From contig CAIMFY010000116.1 of assembly GCA_903840415.1 (NCBI GenBank), positions 1 to 42,765 on the forward strand: a stretch of 42,765 bases of DNA, written 5' to 3'. This document shows positions 27,125 to 34,198 of this stretch, in pieces (positions within the stretch are counted from its first letter, which is position 1; each line of letters starts with the position of its first letter). The notes beneath the pieces were generated by a model, which was given only the letters and a program-made list of their open reading frames with translations, made no database searches and was not told the DNA's origin. A program made the translations under genes and the position numbers. This DNA comes from an uncultured Opitutia bacterium. Its GTDB lineage: Bacteria; Verrucomicrobiota; Verrucomicrobiia; Opitutales; Opitutaceae.

Positions 27125-27831
27125 CTTCGCGCCGCTCCCGCTCTTTCGGTTTCACCTTGATTGAACTGCTCGCCGTCGTGGCGGTCATCGGCATTCTCGC
27201 CACGATTCTCGTGCCGACGCTGAGCTACGCCCGCACCGCCGCGAGCAAAGCGCGCACTCGCACGCAGTTTTCGCAATGGGCCGCCGCGTTCGAGGCCTTT
27301 CGTCAGGAATACGGCGCCTACCCGCAGCTTTATCCGACCGGCTCGCAGCACCTCGTCAATCAAAGCGCCAGCACCACGGCCACCGCGGAGCACCTGTTCT
27401 ACGATACGCTCAGCGGCCGCCGCCGCGACCCGACGGGCAGTTGGAACGCTGCGACGACCCGCAACCCGCCAATGCCTCAGGCGCAGAACACTCGTCGGAT
27501 TCAGTTCGTCTCCTTCAACGATGCCGACATGGTCATCCAAGCCGACATTCCCACTTACAACACGGCCCTCGAACTTAACTTCATCCGCGACGGTTTCCAC
27601 AACACCTCCATCGCCGTCATCACCGACGCTAATCTCGACGGTGTCATCAATCTCAACGATTGCTCCGGCGGCTATCCTTCGGTCACCGTTTCCGGCGCTA
27701 CGACGACGCTCAAGCCGCTGACGACGGATTTACCTGCGGCCACGACTGGTGGCATTCACCAAGGCGTGATTTTCTACAGCGCGCCACCCGGTGCCTCGAC
27801 CGGCTCCGATCTCATCATGAGTTGGAAATGA
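27121..27831 (+). CDS. GspG-like pseudopilin, second copy
   Basis: This 236-residue prepilin-type protein has a 10-residue leader (MTSRRSRSFG) and the processing site FTLIELLAVVAV with Glu at +5. The extended helix carries FEAFRQEYGAYPQLYPTG, the tyrosine-and-proline element seen at the helix end in GspG/PilE-like proteins; the first copy has its equivalent at YKRHYGDYPQTGG. A stretch DANLDGVINLND resembles a metal-binding dockerin-like loop. The C-terminus ends in STGSDLIMSWK. ATG 27121 overlaps the previous stop and the next gene overlaps its stop as ATGA, so the cluster is one transcription unit. Confidence 0.83.
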   Translation: MTSRRSRSFGFTLIELLAVVAVIGILATILVPTLSYARTAASKARTRTQFSQWAAAFEAFRQEYGAYPQLYPTGSQHLVNQSASTTATAEHLFYDTLSGRRRDPTGSWNAATTRNPPMPQAQNTRRIQFVSFNDADMVIQADIPTYNTALELNFIRDGFHNTSIAVITDANLDGVINLNDCSGGYPSVTVSGATTTLKPLTTDLPAATTGGIHQGVIFYSAPPGASTGSDLIMSWK

Positions 27832-28556
27832 GCCACGCTCTCCGAGCAGTAGCGGCGGTCGGTGACCGCCGAATCCGTGCGCCCGGCGGTCACCGACCGC
27901 CGCTACTGCGGGCCTTCACCCTAATCGAACTGATGATCGTAATCGGTCTGATCATCGTGCTAGTCAGCGGGCTCAGCCTTTCGCTTGGCGACTCCAGCGG
28001 CAACTCGCTCGGCACCGCGCAAAATCTGGTCGCGAGCCTCGTCGGCACGGCGCGCGCCCAAGCTGCAGTCAACCAGACCGAGGCACGCGTGGTCATCTAC
28101 GCCACGCGACCGCCGAGTGGTGATCCCGACAAATACCTTCGGCTTCTGCAGGTTTTTGTGGCCAACCCGGAAGGTTCGCAAACGTGGCAGCCGGTGGGCA
28201 GTCCGGTTTACTTGCCGCGCGGTGTTTATGTCGTGCCGACTGCGACCGCGGGCCTGCTTGCGAGTGGCGTGATCTGGCTGGCAAACCCGCAACCCGTCTC
28301 GAAAACGATCGGCGCGTTCACGATGTCGACCCAGCCCACCGGCACGGTGTTTGCCGGTGCGCCATCGTGTTTCTACGTTGAGTTTGAACCCGACGGCTCA
28401 ATCAAGCCGGCCTCGACGCCCTACACCCAGATCGCCGTCGCGACCGCCACGTTGACCAATAATCTCCCGGCGTTCAACAACTCCGGCGCCGTCCGCGGCG
28501 TCATCATTCGTCCAAGCGGTGCCGTTACTTTTGTGAACGATGCGACGAGCTTTTGA
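27828..28556 (+). CDS. GspH-like minor pseudopilin (Verru_Chthon cassette D-like) with a REP-like insertion in its leader
   Basis: This 242-residue prepilin has processing site FTLIELMIVIGL preceded by Ala at -1. ATG 27828 overlaps the previous stop as ATGA and is the only start available: no ATG, GTG or TTG occurs between it and the cleavage site. Its 28-residue leader is therefore long, and 21 or so of those residues are encoded by the palindrome at 27846-27909. The body has the D-type and GspH-type features LVASLVGTARAQAAVNQTEA and a conserved-looking LRLLQVFVANPEG with VYLPRGVYV. GspH-type proteins sit in the pilus tip or fibre of type II systems. The next gene starts 4 bases downstream. 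Confidence 0.78.
   Translation: MSHALRAVAAVGDRRIRAPGGHRPPLLRAFTLIELMIVIGLIIVLVSGLSLSLGDSSGNSLGTAQNLVASLVGTARAQAAVNQTEARVVIYATRPPSGDPDKYLRLLQVFVANPEGSQTWQPVGSPVYLPRGVYVVPTATAGLLASGVIWLANPQPVSKTIGAFTMSTQPTGTVFAGAPSCFYVEFEPDGSIKPASTPYTQIAVATATLTNNLPAFNNSGAVRGVIIRPSGAVTFVNDATSF
27846..27909. repeat. REP-like double palindrome inside the leader of a pseudopilin gene
   Basis: Two inverted 26-base arms (27846-27871 and 27884-27909) are perfectly complementary and separated by 12 bases. Each arm is itself a hairpin: GTAG at 27849-27852 is followed by CGGCGGTC-GGT-GACCGCCG (8-bp stem, 3-base loop), and the mirror copy ends in CTAC at 27903-27906. A GTAG tetranucleotide at the foot of a GC-rich hairpin, in inverted pairs, is the layout of REP/BIME elements moved by RAYT transposases. 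No RAYT gene is in the window. The element is in frame and adds no stop codon. Confidence 0.8.
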
Positions 28557-28560
28557 TCCG

Positions 28561-29151
28561 ATGAGACGCACGCTTGCCGCATTCACGCTGCTCGAAGTCG
28601 TAGTAGCGATCGGAGTCTTCGCCGTTGGGATGGTGGCGGTCATCGGGCTGTTTTCGCCCGTCGTAAAATCCGTCGGCGATTCCGCCGACGCCGAGTCTGC
28701 CACGCGCGTCGCCGACTTGCTCAACGTGAAATTGCAAGCACAGGGAATTCCGGTCGTCGGCCCCAACCTAAAGATCTTTACCGGCAAGACTGCGCACCAG
28801 CTCACCACGGCCGACGCCAGTGGCTCCTACAACATCGCCACGGATTCCCAGCTCCTTTTCGCCAGCCGCGACGGCACGATGATTGGCGCCTTTAATGATC
28901 CCGTATGGGTCAATGGCAGTCGGGACAAATTTTTCGAAATCGCTCTCATTCGCAACGAGACGATTTCACCAGTCGGTTCCGACACCACTGCGCCCTTGCT
29001 TGCCTACACGGCGCGGGTGCGCTGGCCGGCGTTTATCGCTCTCGCCGGCGGCACCGGTTCCGTGCAAGTTGGCGCGAATCCCATCGCCGTCGTCCCGTTC
29101 GATCAAAGCCAGAAGCAAGTCCTCTTCTTCACCGGCGCCATCACCCGATGA
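28561..29151 (+). CDS. GspI-like minor pseudopilin (Verru_Chthon cassette B-like)
   Basis: This 196-residue prepilin has a very short leader (MRRTLAA) and processing site FTLLEVVVAIGVFAVGMVAV, Ala at -1 and Glu at +5. The FTLLEVVVAIGVF start is that of GspI and of Verru_Chthon B proteins, which have a LLEVVLA-like motif. The body is mostly beta and has YTARVRWPAF near the C-terminus, similar to GspI. ATG 28561 is preferred to an in-frame ATG at 28540 that lies inside the previous gene. It overlaps the next start as ATGA. Confidence 0.78.
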   Translation: MRRTLAAFTLLEVVVAIGVFAVGMVAVIGLFSPVVKSVGDSADAESATRVADLLNVKLQAQGIPVVGPNLKIFTGKTAHQLTTADASGSYNIATDSQLLFASRDGTMIGAFNDPVWVNGSRDKFFEIALIRNETISPVGSDTTAPLLAYTARVRWPAFIALAGGTGSVQVGANPIAVVPFDQSQKQVLFFTGAITR

Positions 29152-30347
29152 GCATGAAATATCATCGCAAGGAGGGAAACGACAAGCGGGTAGGGCGGGT
29201 TATCCTTCACCCGCCGCCTAAGCGCGGATGCCTCCTTTCACGGCGCATTTGGGATAACGCGCCCTACCGCCAAGCTGGCTTCACGCTTCTCGAGCTCCTA
29301 GTCGCCACGACGATCACCGCGGTCCTCGCGGGCTTTATTGTGCTCATCGTTTCCAACGTCGCCAGCGTTTGGACACGGACTAGCAACCGCCTCTCCGCCG
29401 ACACCCAGGCGCGCTACATCCTTGACCAACTCACGCTCGATCTCTCGTCGGCGCAGTTTCGCGACGACGGCAACGTGTGGTTTGCCGCCAGCGTGTTGGA
29501 TACCGCGACCAACTCCAGCCTGTGGCAGGCCGCCGCTGCCAACGGCAAACCAAGCGGGAGCACCTCGCTCGCGATGACCGCCGCCAATCTGACCGATGCG
29601 CGCTTTGGTCAAGCTGGCGTGTGGCTGCGTTTCTTCACGACGCGCCGCGGGGCGAACGATGCGACGAACGCAACGACAACACTCGCCACGGCTTCCGCTC
29701 CAGTGGCCGTGGGTTATCAAATCATTCGCCGTTTCAGCGCCGTCACCGCGACGAATCTGGGCACCGGATATTTCCTGCACCGGGCCGAAGTGCGCCCCGC
29801 GGCTTCCGGCACCGGTGCGGCCGCGCGTCCCGGCGTCCTGGAGTCGGGTTACAACATCCGGGCCGCGGCCTACACCACGAGCACGGCGAGCAATAACAAC
29901 GGTTCCACAGTCGGCGACCCGCGCACAGTCCAAGTCCCCGGCACCGCGCGTGATTTTACCTCGGTCATCGGCAGTAATGTGATCGACTTTGGCGTGCGGT
30001 GCTACGTCCGCGACAGTTCGCAAACGACCGGATTACGGCTGGTATTTCCAGCCACTAACGTTACCGGCACGATCTCCAACGTCGCTACCGCGAGTCTCTT
30101 CAGCTCTCTGCCCGCGACCACGCCCGCCACTGCCACGAATTTCAACCAAGTCATGCCCGACGTCGTCGACGTGATGGTGCGCATCCTCACCGACGACGGC
30201 GCGCGGCTCATCACGCTCTACGAACAGGCCAGCTCGCCGCTCACGCTGCCGACTGGCATCAACGCGCAGCAATACTGGTGGCAGCTCGCGCTGGCGCACT
30301 CGCAAATCTTCACCCGCCGCATCGTCCTCCACGCGCAACCGCTCTGA
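29148..30347 (+). CDS. GspJ-like minor pseudopilin (Verru_Chthon cassette C-like) with a REP-like insertion in its leader
   Basis: This 399-residue prepilin has processing site FTLLELLVATTITAVLAGF with Gly at -1 and Glu at +5. ATG 29148 overlaps the preceding stop as ATGA; no start codon lies between it and the processing site except ATG 29154, so the leader is about 44 residues. Most of it is encoded by the hairpin element at 29190-29267. After the helix, ARYILDQLTLDLSSAQF resembles the ADRLRRDLRRA-type region that follows the helix in GspJ and cassette C proteins. It is about twice as long as classical GspJ. The gene is followed 7 bases later by the GspK-like gene, and the order G-G-H-I-J-K is as in type II secretion operons. 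Confidence 0.78.
   Translation: MSMKYHRKEGNDKRVGRVILHPPPKRGCLLSRRIWDNAPYRQAGFTLLELLVATTITAVLAGFIVLIVSNVASVWTRTSNRLSADTQARYILDQLTLDLSSAQFRDDGNVWFAASVLDTATNSSLWQAAAANGKPSGSTSLAMTAANLTDARFGQAGVWLRFFTTRRGANDATNATTTLATASAPVAVGYQIIRRFSAVTATNLGTGYFLHRAEVRPAASGTGAAARPGVLESGYNIRAAAYTTSTASNNNGSTVGDPRTVQVPGTARDFTSVIGSNVIDFGVRCYVRDSSQTTGLRLVFPATNVTGTISNVATASLFSSLPATTPATATNFNQVMPDVVDVMVRILTDDGARLITLYEQASSPLTLPTGINAQQYWWQLALAHSQIFTRRIVLHAQPL
29190..29267. repeat. REP-like hairpin element inside the leader of a second pseudopilin gene
   Basis: GTAG at 29190-29193 is followed by a hairpin GGCGGGT (29194-29200) with ACCCGCC (29209-29215). At the other end CTAC at 29264-29267 closes a mirror hairpin GGCGC/GCGCC on the minus strand. 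The outer arms 29189-29205 and 29252-29268 match in 16 of 17 positions. It shares TAGGGCGGGT with the element at 35737-35778. The element runs in frame through codons of the leader of the GspJ-like gene and ends 15 bases before the cleavage-site phenylalanine codon. Confidence 0.72.
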
Positions 30348-30354
30348 CTCTGCC

Positions 30355-30390
30355 TTGCTCTCTCCACTTTCAGCTCTCAACTCTCAACTC
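30355..30390 (+). repeat. CTCTCAA tandem repeat forming the leader of the GspK-like gene
   Basis: CTCTCAA occurs twice in tandem (30374-30380 and 30381-30387), followed by CTC, in a pyrimidine-rich stretch that starts with the TTG start codon. It encodes the Ser/Leu/Asn-rich leader LSPLSALNSQLT. The unit resembles low-complexity CTCTCAACT runs that I associate with verrucomicrobial intergenic regions; that association is from memory and untested. Confidence 0.4.
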
Positions 30391-33300
30391 ACCGCGAAGC
30401 GCGGTTTCGCCCTGCTCATCACGGTCACGCTGCTCGCGTTTCTGGTCGTGCTGCTCGTTGGCCTCGCCGCCTACACGCGCGTCGAAACCGCCGTCGCTGG
30501 CAACACCCAGCGCCAGACTCAAGCCCGGCAAAACGCGCTCATGGCCCTCGACGTCGCCCTCGGCCAGCTTCAGAAATACGCTGGACCCGACCAACGCGTG
30601 ACGGCGCCGGCCGACGCGTTCGGAGGCACCAACGGCACGAAGCATTTCACCGGCGTTTGGCATAGCGATCCCACGGTGGCGGCCACACCCGCAACCCCGC
30701 TCACGTGGCTCGTCAGCGGCAACGAGTTGCAATCCGGTGGGCTCCCGACACCGCTCGCCATCAAGCCAAGCGCAGCGCTCACCACTACGAATGCCGCCGA
30801 ACTCGTCGGTATTCATACATCAGGCACCGCGAACGATGTCCTCGCGCCGCTGCAAACTGTCACGACGGTTGGTTCTCCGGGCGTGGCCGGGGCGACAGCC
30901 ACCACCATCGGCCGCTACGCCTGGTGGGTTGGCGACCAAGGCGTGAAAGCATCTGTCGCGCTCGCCGATCCCACTGCCACTGCGAGCAACTTCGCCTACG
31001 CGCCATACACGTCGGCCGAAATGCTCAGCCGCATCCGCCAGCAGATTTCCCTCGGCACTGGCCCCGCCGACAACTCTGGCAATCCCGTTTTCGAACCGCG
31101 CGACACCAACAACGCTCCGCTCGTCGCCAACCAGAAAGTCACTGCATACAACCAACTCGTGTTCCTTAAAAATTCCGGCAATGCCACCCTCGGCCTCACG
31201 CCGTTGAACACCTATTTTCACGCCTGGTCGTCGAATAATTTCGCGGTCCTCGCCAACACTTCCCCGTCACTCACGAACCTCGGCCTCCGGCAGGATCTCT
31301 CGCTTTATTCGCCAGCAAAGCCCAGCCCGCTCGGCACCGCCTTCGACGCTTGGGCGAACTACGATCCTGCCAACGGCGGCTACATGGAGGATCCGAATGC
31401 AAGTTCTGCGGGTAACTTCCCACCCCAACCGCAATTAACATCAGATCCGCTCCGGCGTAGATATCTCATGCAGGGCTCGTCTCCCTTGGTATCACCGATT
31501 CTCAGTTTATTTCTCCTTTCTTTTAATGTCCGCACGCAGCCGACCGGAAGTAATAGCCCCTCTGCCTCGCCTCAGCCTTTACAGGTGCGACTGCGTGGCG
31601 CTTTCACCCTTTGGAATCCTTACAGCAGCGCACTAGTCCCGGAAGCTAATCTACGGTTAGATTTGTCCGGTTTACCGAGTACTGTCACTCTAACGCATTC
31701 TGATGGGACGACCGCGTCTTCAATGACGGTTCCCTTCGCCAGTGCGTTTCAATCAGGCAATTCGATTCGGATAAGCCTGCCTTGGAGCGTGGATTTGTCC
31801 AACAGTGCCGCAGATTCCAGAAGTTCATGGCTACCCGGACGCACCTATAGTTGGACGATTGCCGAGGACCTTACCAGCAACACGCCTTCAACGAGTGGTT
31901 ATACCAGCCAAATAAACTCGCAGATGGACGCTTCTGTCTACGGGGACGGCGTGATCCAAAATATCGCCGGAACCATTGTAGACGGAGGTGATTCATGCGT
32001 GCTCAGCTTTGCGGGAACAACGCAAATTACTGCGCGCCTCGTGGCCGTTCGATCAGGAGTAGATGTCCCATTGGCCACATTTACTTCCCCCACATTTAAT
32101 TCGTTCACCGCTCAAAAAACCACAGTCGGAGCTTTTACTTACACTCCAACATTTGTTTTCCGGCTTGCAGAAAGTGACAATGGAACCGGCGCTTGGCTCA
32201 CCACACCCGGTTTGGATCCACGTGCATCGCCTCTGCCGGGCGATGCCGCTTACGTGGTCGGAACCACCGGCTACGTCAATGGCCCTTCGCCGGATTTGTA
32301 TCCTAACGTGACCAAAGTATCGGCGCCGGATCGGCTTCTTGATCGGGCGACGAACAGTTACACCTACAACGAGGATGTGCCTGTGTTTGAACTGCCGAGA
32401 TCGCCGATTCTTTCGATCGGAGAGTTGCAGCATCTTCAACTGGTCGGTTCACGTCCATTCGCCGTCGGCAACTCTTGGGGCGAAGCCGTTCAGTTGAACG
32501 GAATCAATACTGGCGCGCTGTTTGATCAGTTTTTTTTCTCCGGCCTCGCGCCCGGCGTCAAACCCACAGTCGTCAACGGTGCATTAGTCCTGCCGAATCC
32601 GCTGCTCAAGCCGATGCCACGTAATTCTGCGACTGGTGCCGCGGTGGTGCTCACCGATTTGCAAAATGCGCCCATCCAGCAGTCTTCAAAATTTTTGCTG
32701 CAGGGCGGAGCGTTCAACCTGAACTCGGTCAACCCGACCGCATGGATCTCCGTTCTACGTGGTGTGCGCTTTCCTGCGCCCGCGGCCTTCAACTATCTCG
32801 ATGCCGATCCAACGACGGGCACTGGACCAGATTCACCGCCTGCCTCGCCGCCGATCCAGTCGAGCAATGCGCAATTCCTACGCTTCGCCCAATCCGCCCA
32901 GGAAACCTACAAAGCCGAGGCGGGCAACTCAGGCGGTGCAGCGCAGACGCAACTATTCCGTCAAGGCATGAGAACACTAACGGCCGCGCAAGTATCCGCA
33001 CTCGCATCGGCGATCACCAACCTAATCAAGGTGCGTCAAACTGGGAGTGGTCCTTTTCGGTCACTTGAGGAGTTCTTAGGCCCGGCGACAACCGGAAATC
33101 CGAGCCTGCTCGAGCAGGCCATCTCCAACGCAGGAATCAATTCGAGCGTCTCCGAGTTCAGCTCCCAGTTTCTCACGCAGGCGGACATCATGACGGCGCT
33201 CGCGCCGGTGCTCTTTCCGCGGTCAGACACGTTTGTCATCCGCAGCTATGGCGAGGCGGTGAATCCGACGACCGCCGCGACCGAGGGCCGGGCTTGGTGC

Positions 33301-33462
33301 GAGGCCATCGTTCAGCGCGTGCCTGATTATTTCGATTCGAGCACAGCGACTGGCGATGCGGCCGAAATTGCTCCCGCCGCTCTCAAGAGTGCGATCAACC
33401 AGTCCTTCGGTCGCCGTTTCAAAATCATCTCTTTCCGATGGCTCACGCGTTCAGACATTTGA
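30355..33462 (+). CDS. GspK/PilX-like giant pseudopilus protein (Verru_Chthon cassette A-like)
   Basis: This 1035-residue protein is preceded by a leader of 17 residues ending in KRG, then FALLITVTLLAFLVVLLVGLAAY. Position +5 is Ile, not Glu, as in GspK, which normally lacks Glu5 and caps the pseudopilus. After the helix comes RQNALMALDVALGQLQKYAG, typical of the K/PilX/Verru_Chthon A start. Late in the protein RSLEEFLG and TVRSYGEAV-like text (FVIRSYGEAV) recall the C-terminal GspK region. Classical GspK is about 320 residues, so the middle is a huge insertion. Codon use changes around 31420-32400 (more TTA, CTA, AGT, GTA). The start is TTG 30355, since there is no ATG upstream of the helix. 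The next gene overlaps as TGATG. Confidence 0.75.
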   Translation: MLSPLSALNSQLTAKRGFALLITVTLLAFLVVLLVGLAAYTRVETAVAGNTQRQTQARQNALMALDVALGQLQKYAGPDQRVTAPADAFGGTNGTKHFTGVWHSDPTVAATPATPLTWLVSGNELQSGGLPTPLAIKPSAALTTTNAAELVGIHTSGTANDVLAPLQTVTTVGSPGVAGATATTIGRYAWWVGDQGVKASVALADPTATASNFAYAPYTSAEMLSRIRQQISLGTGPADNSGNPVFEPRDTNNAPLVANQKVTAYNQLVFLKNSGNATLGLTPLNTYFHAWSSNNFAVLANTSPSLTNLGLRQDLSLYSPAKPSPLGTAFDAWANYDPANGGYMEDPNASSAGNFPPQPQLTSDPLRRRYLMQGSSPLVSPILSLFLLSFNVRTQPTGSNSPSASPQPLQVRLRGAFTLWNPYSSALVPEANLRLDLSGLPSTVTLTHSDGTTASSMTVPFASAFQSGNSIRISLPWSVDLSNSAADSRSSWLPGRTYSWTIAEDLTSNTPSTSGYTSQINSQMDASVYGDGVIQNIAGTIVDGGDSCVLSFAGTTQITARLVAVRSGVDVPLATFTSPTFNSFTAQKTTVGAFTYTPTFVFRLAESDNGTGAWLTTPGLDPRASPLPGDAAYVVGTTGYVNGPSPDLYPNVTKVSAPDRLLDRATNSYTYNEDVPVFELPRSPILSIGELQHLQLVGSRPFAVGNSWGEAVQLNGINTGALFDQFFFSGLAPGVKPTVVNGALVLPNPLLKPMPRNSATGAAVVLTDLQNAPIQQSSKFLLQGGAFNLNSVNPTAWISVLRGVRFPAPAAFNYLDADPTTGTGPDSPPASPPIQSSNAQFLRFAQSAQETYKAEAGNSGGAAQTQLFRQGMRTLTAAQVSALASAITNLIKVRQTGSGPFRSLEEFLGPATTGNPSLLEQAISNAGINSSVSEFSSQFLTQADIMTALAPVLFPRSDTFVIRSYGEAVNPTTAATEGRAWCEAIVQRVPDYFDSSTATGDAAEIAPAALKSAINQSFGRRFKIISFRWLTRSDI

Positions 33463-34163
33463 TGTCTAAGTTTGCGGCGTGGCTGTTGGTAATCGTCGGA
33501 TTTTTCGCGGTCGCACACGGCCAGGCGCCGCGCATGCCTGAGCAACCACTGCACTTTACCGTATTTTCGGCGCAGCCGATTCAGGGTCTCAGCTACATGC
33601 CGCATCCGGGCGGTGCGGCGACGAAGGTGGTGTTTTATCCGACGGCGCGTTCGCCGCGTTACGACTACCGCGGGGCGATGCCGTTGCGTTTCACCGATGC
33701 CGGTTCGGGTGCGCCGATCGCTGGCGCGATCGTGCCGCCGGAGGTTCACGACGCGCTGCTGTTGTTTTCGCCCACCGAACCGTCGGCGGCGAGCGAAACG
33801 AAAGTGGCCAACGCGATTAAATATCGCGTGGCGGTGCTTGACGACGGAGCGGCCAGTCACGCCGCCGGCGGATTGGCGGTGATCAATTTCAGCGGGCTTG
33901 CGTTGAGCGGCACGATCGATGGCAGGGAGGTGACGTTGAAGGACGGGCTTAATCCTCCGCAAAACGTCGGTCGGTCGGTGAAGGTGCTGTTGAAAACCAC
34001 GGTCAAGGGGCGCACCTTCCAATCCTACGCAGACGACGTGAAATTGAAAAAAAACGAGCGTGCCTTGCTGATTCTGTTTCCGCCGTTTTACAAAGGATCG
34101 CTTGAGGTGCAGTCGCGGTTGCTGGTCGACGAACCGCCGGCCGCCGCATCGGCTGCGCGTTGA
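33462..34163 (+). CDS. exported protein encoded at the end of the pseudopilin operon
   Basis: This 233-residue protein has a signal peptide (MSKFAAWLLVIVGFFAVAHG) with probable cleavage near residue 22. ATG 33462 overlaps the giant K-like protein's stop as TGATG, which suggests translational coupling and a shared role; an upstream in-frame ATG at 33438 would remove the normal signal start. The mature part is beta-rich, with SYMPHPGGAATKVVFYPT, LRFTDAGSGAPIAGA and a Lys-rich region near residue 200, and a Pro/Ala tail. No domain is recognised. Its position after the pseudopilins suggests a periplasmic accessory or a cargo of the machine, but this is inference. Confidence 0.7.
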   Translation: MSKFAAWLLVIVGFFAVAHGQAPRMPEQPLHFTVFSAQPIQGLSYMPHPGGAATKVVFYPTARSPRYDYRGAMPLRFTDAGSGAPIAGAIVPPEVHDALLLFSPTEPSAASETKVANAIKYRVAVLDDGAASHAAGGLAVINFSGLALSGTIDGREVTLKDGLNPPQNVGRSVKVLLKTTVKGRTFQSYADDVKLKKNERALLILFPPFYKGSLEVQSRLLVDEPPAAASAAR

Positions 34164-34198
34164 GCAAGGCCGCTGTTCAGCAAAAGAAATCTCTCCTC

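Noticed and set aside
4985-33462. a complete type II secretion or type IV pilus system
   Set aside because: ATPases, platform and pseudopilins are present, but secretin, GspL/M or PilMNOP and prepilin peptidase are not in the window, so completeness cannot be claimed.
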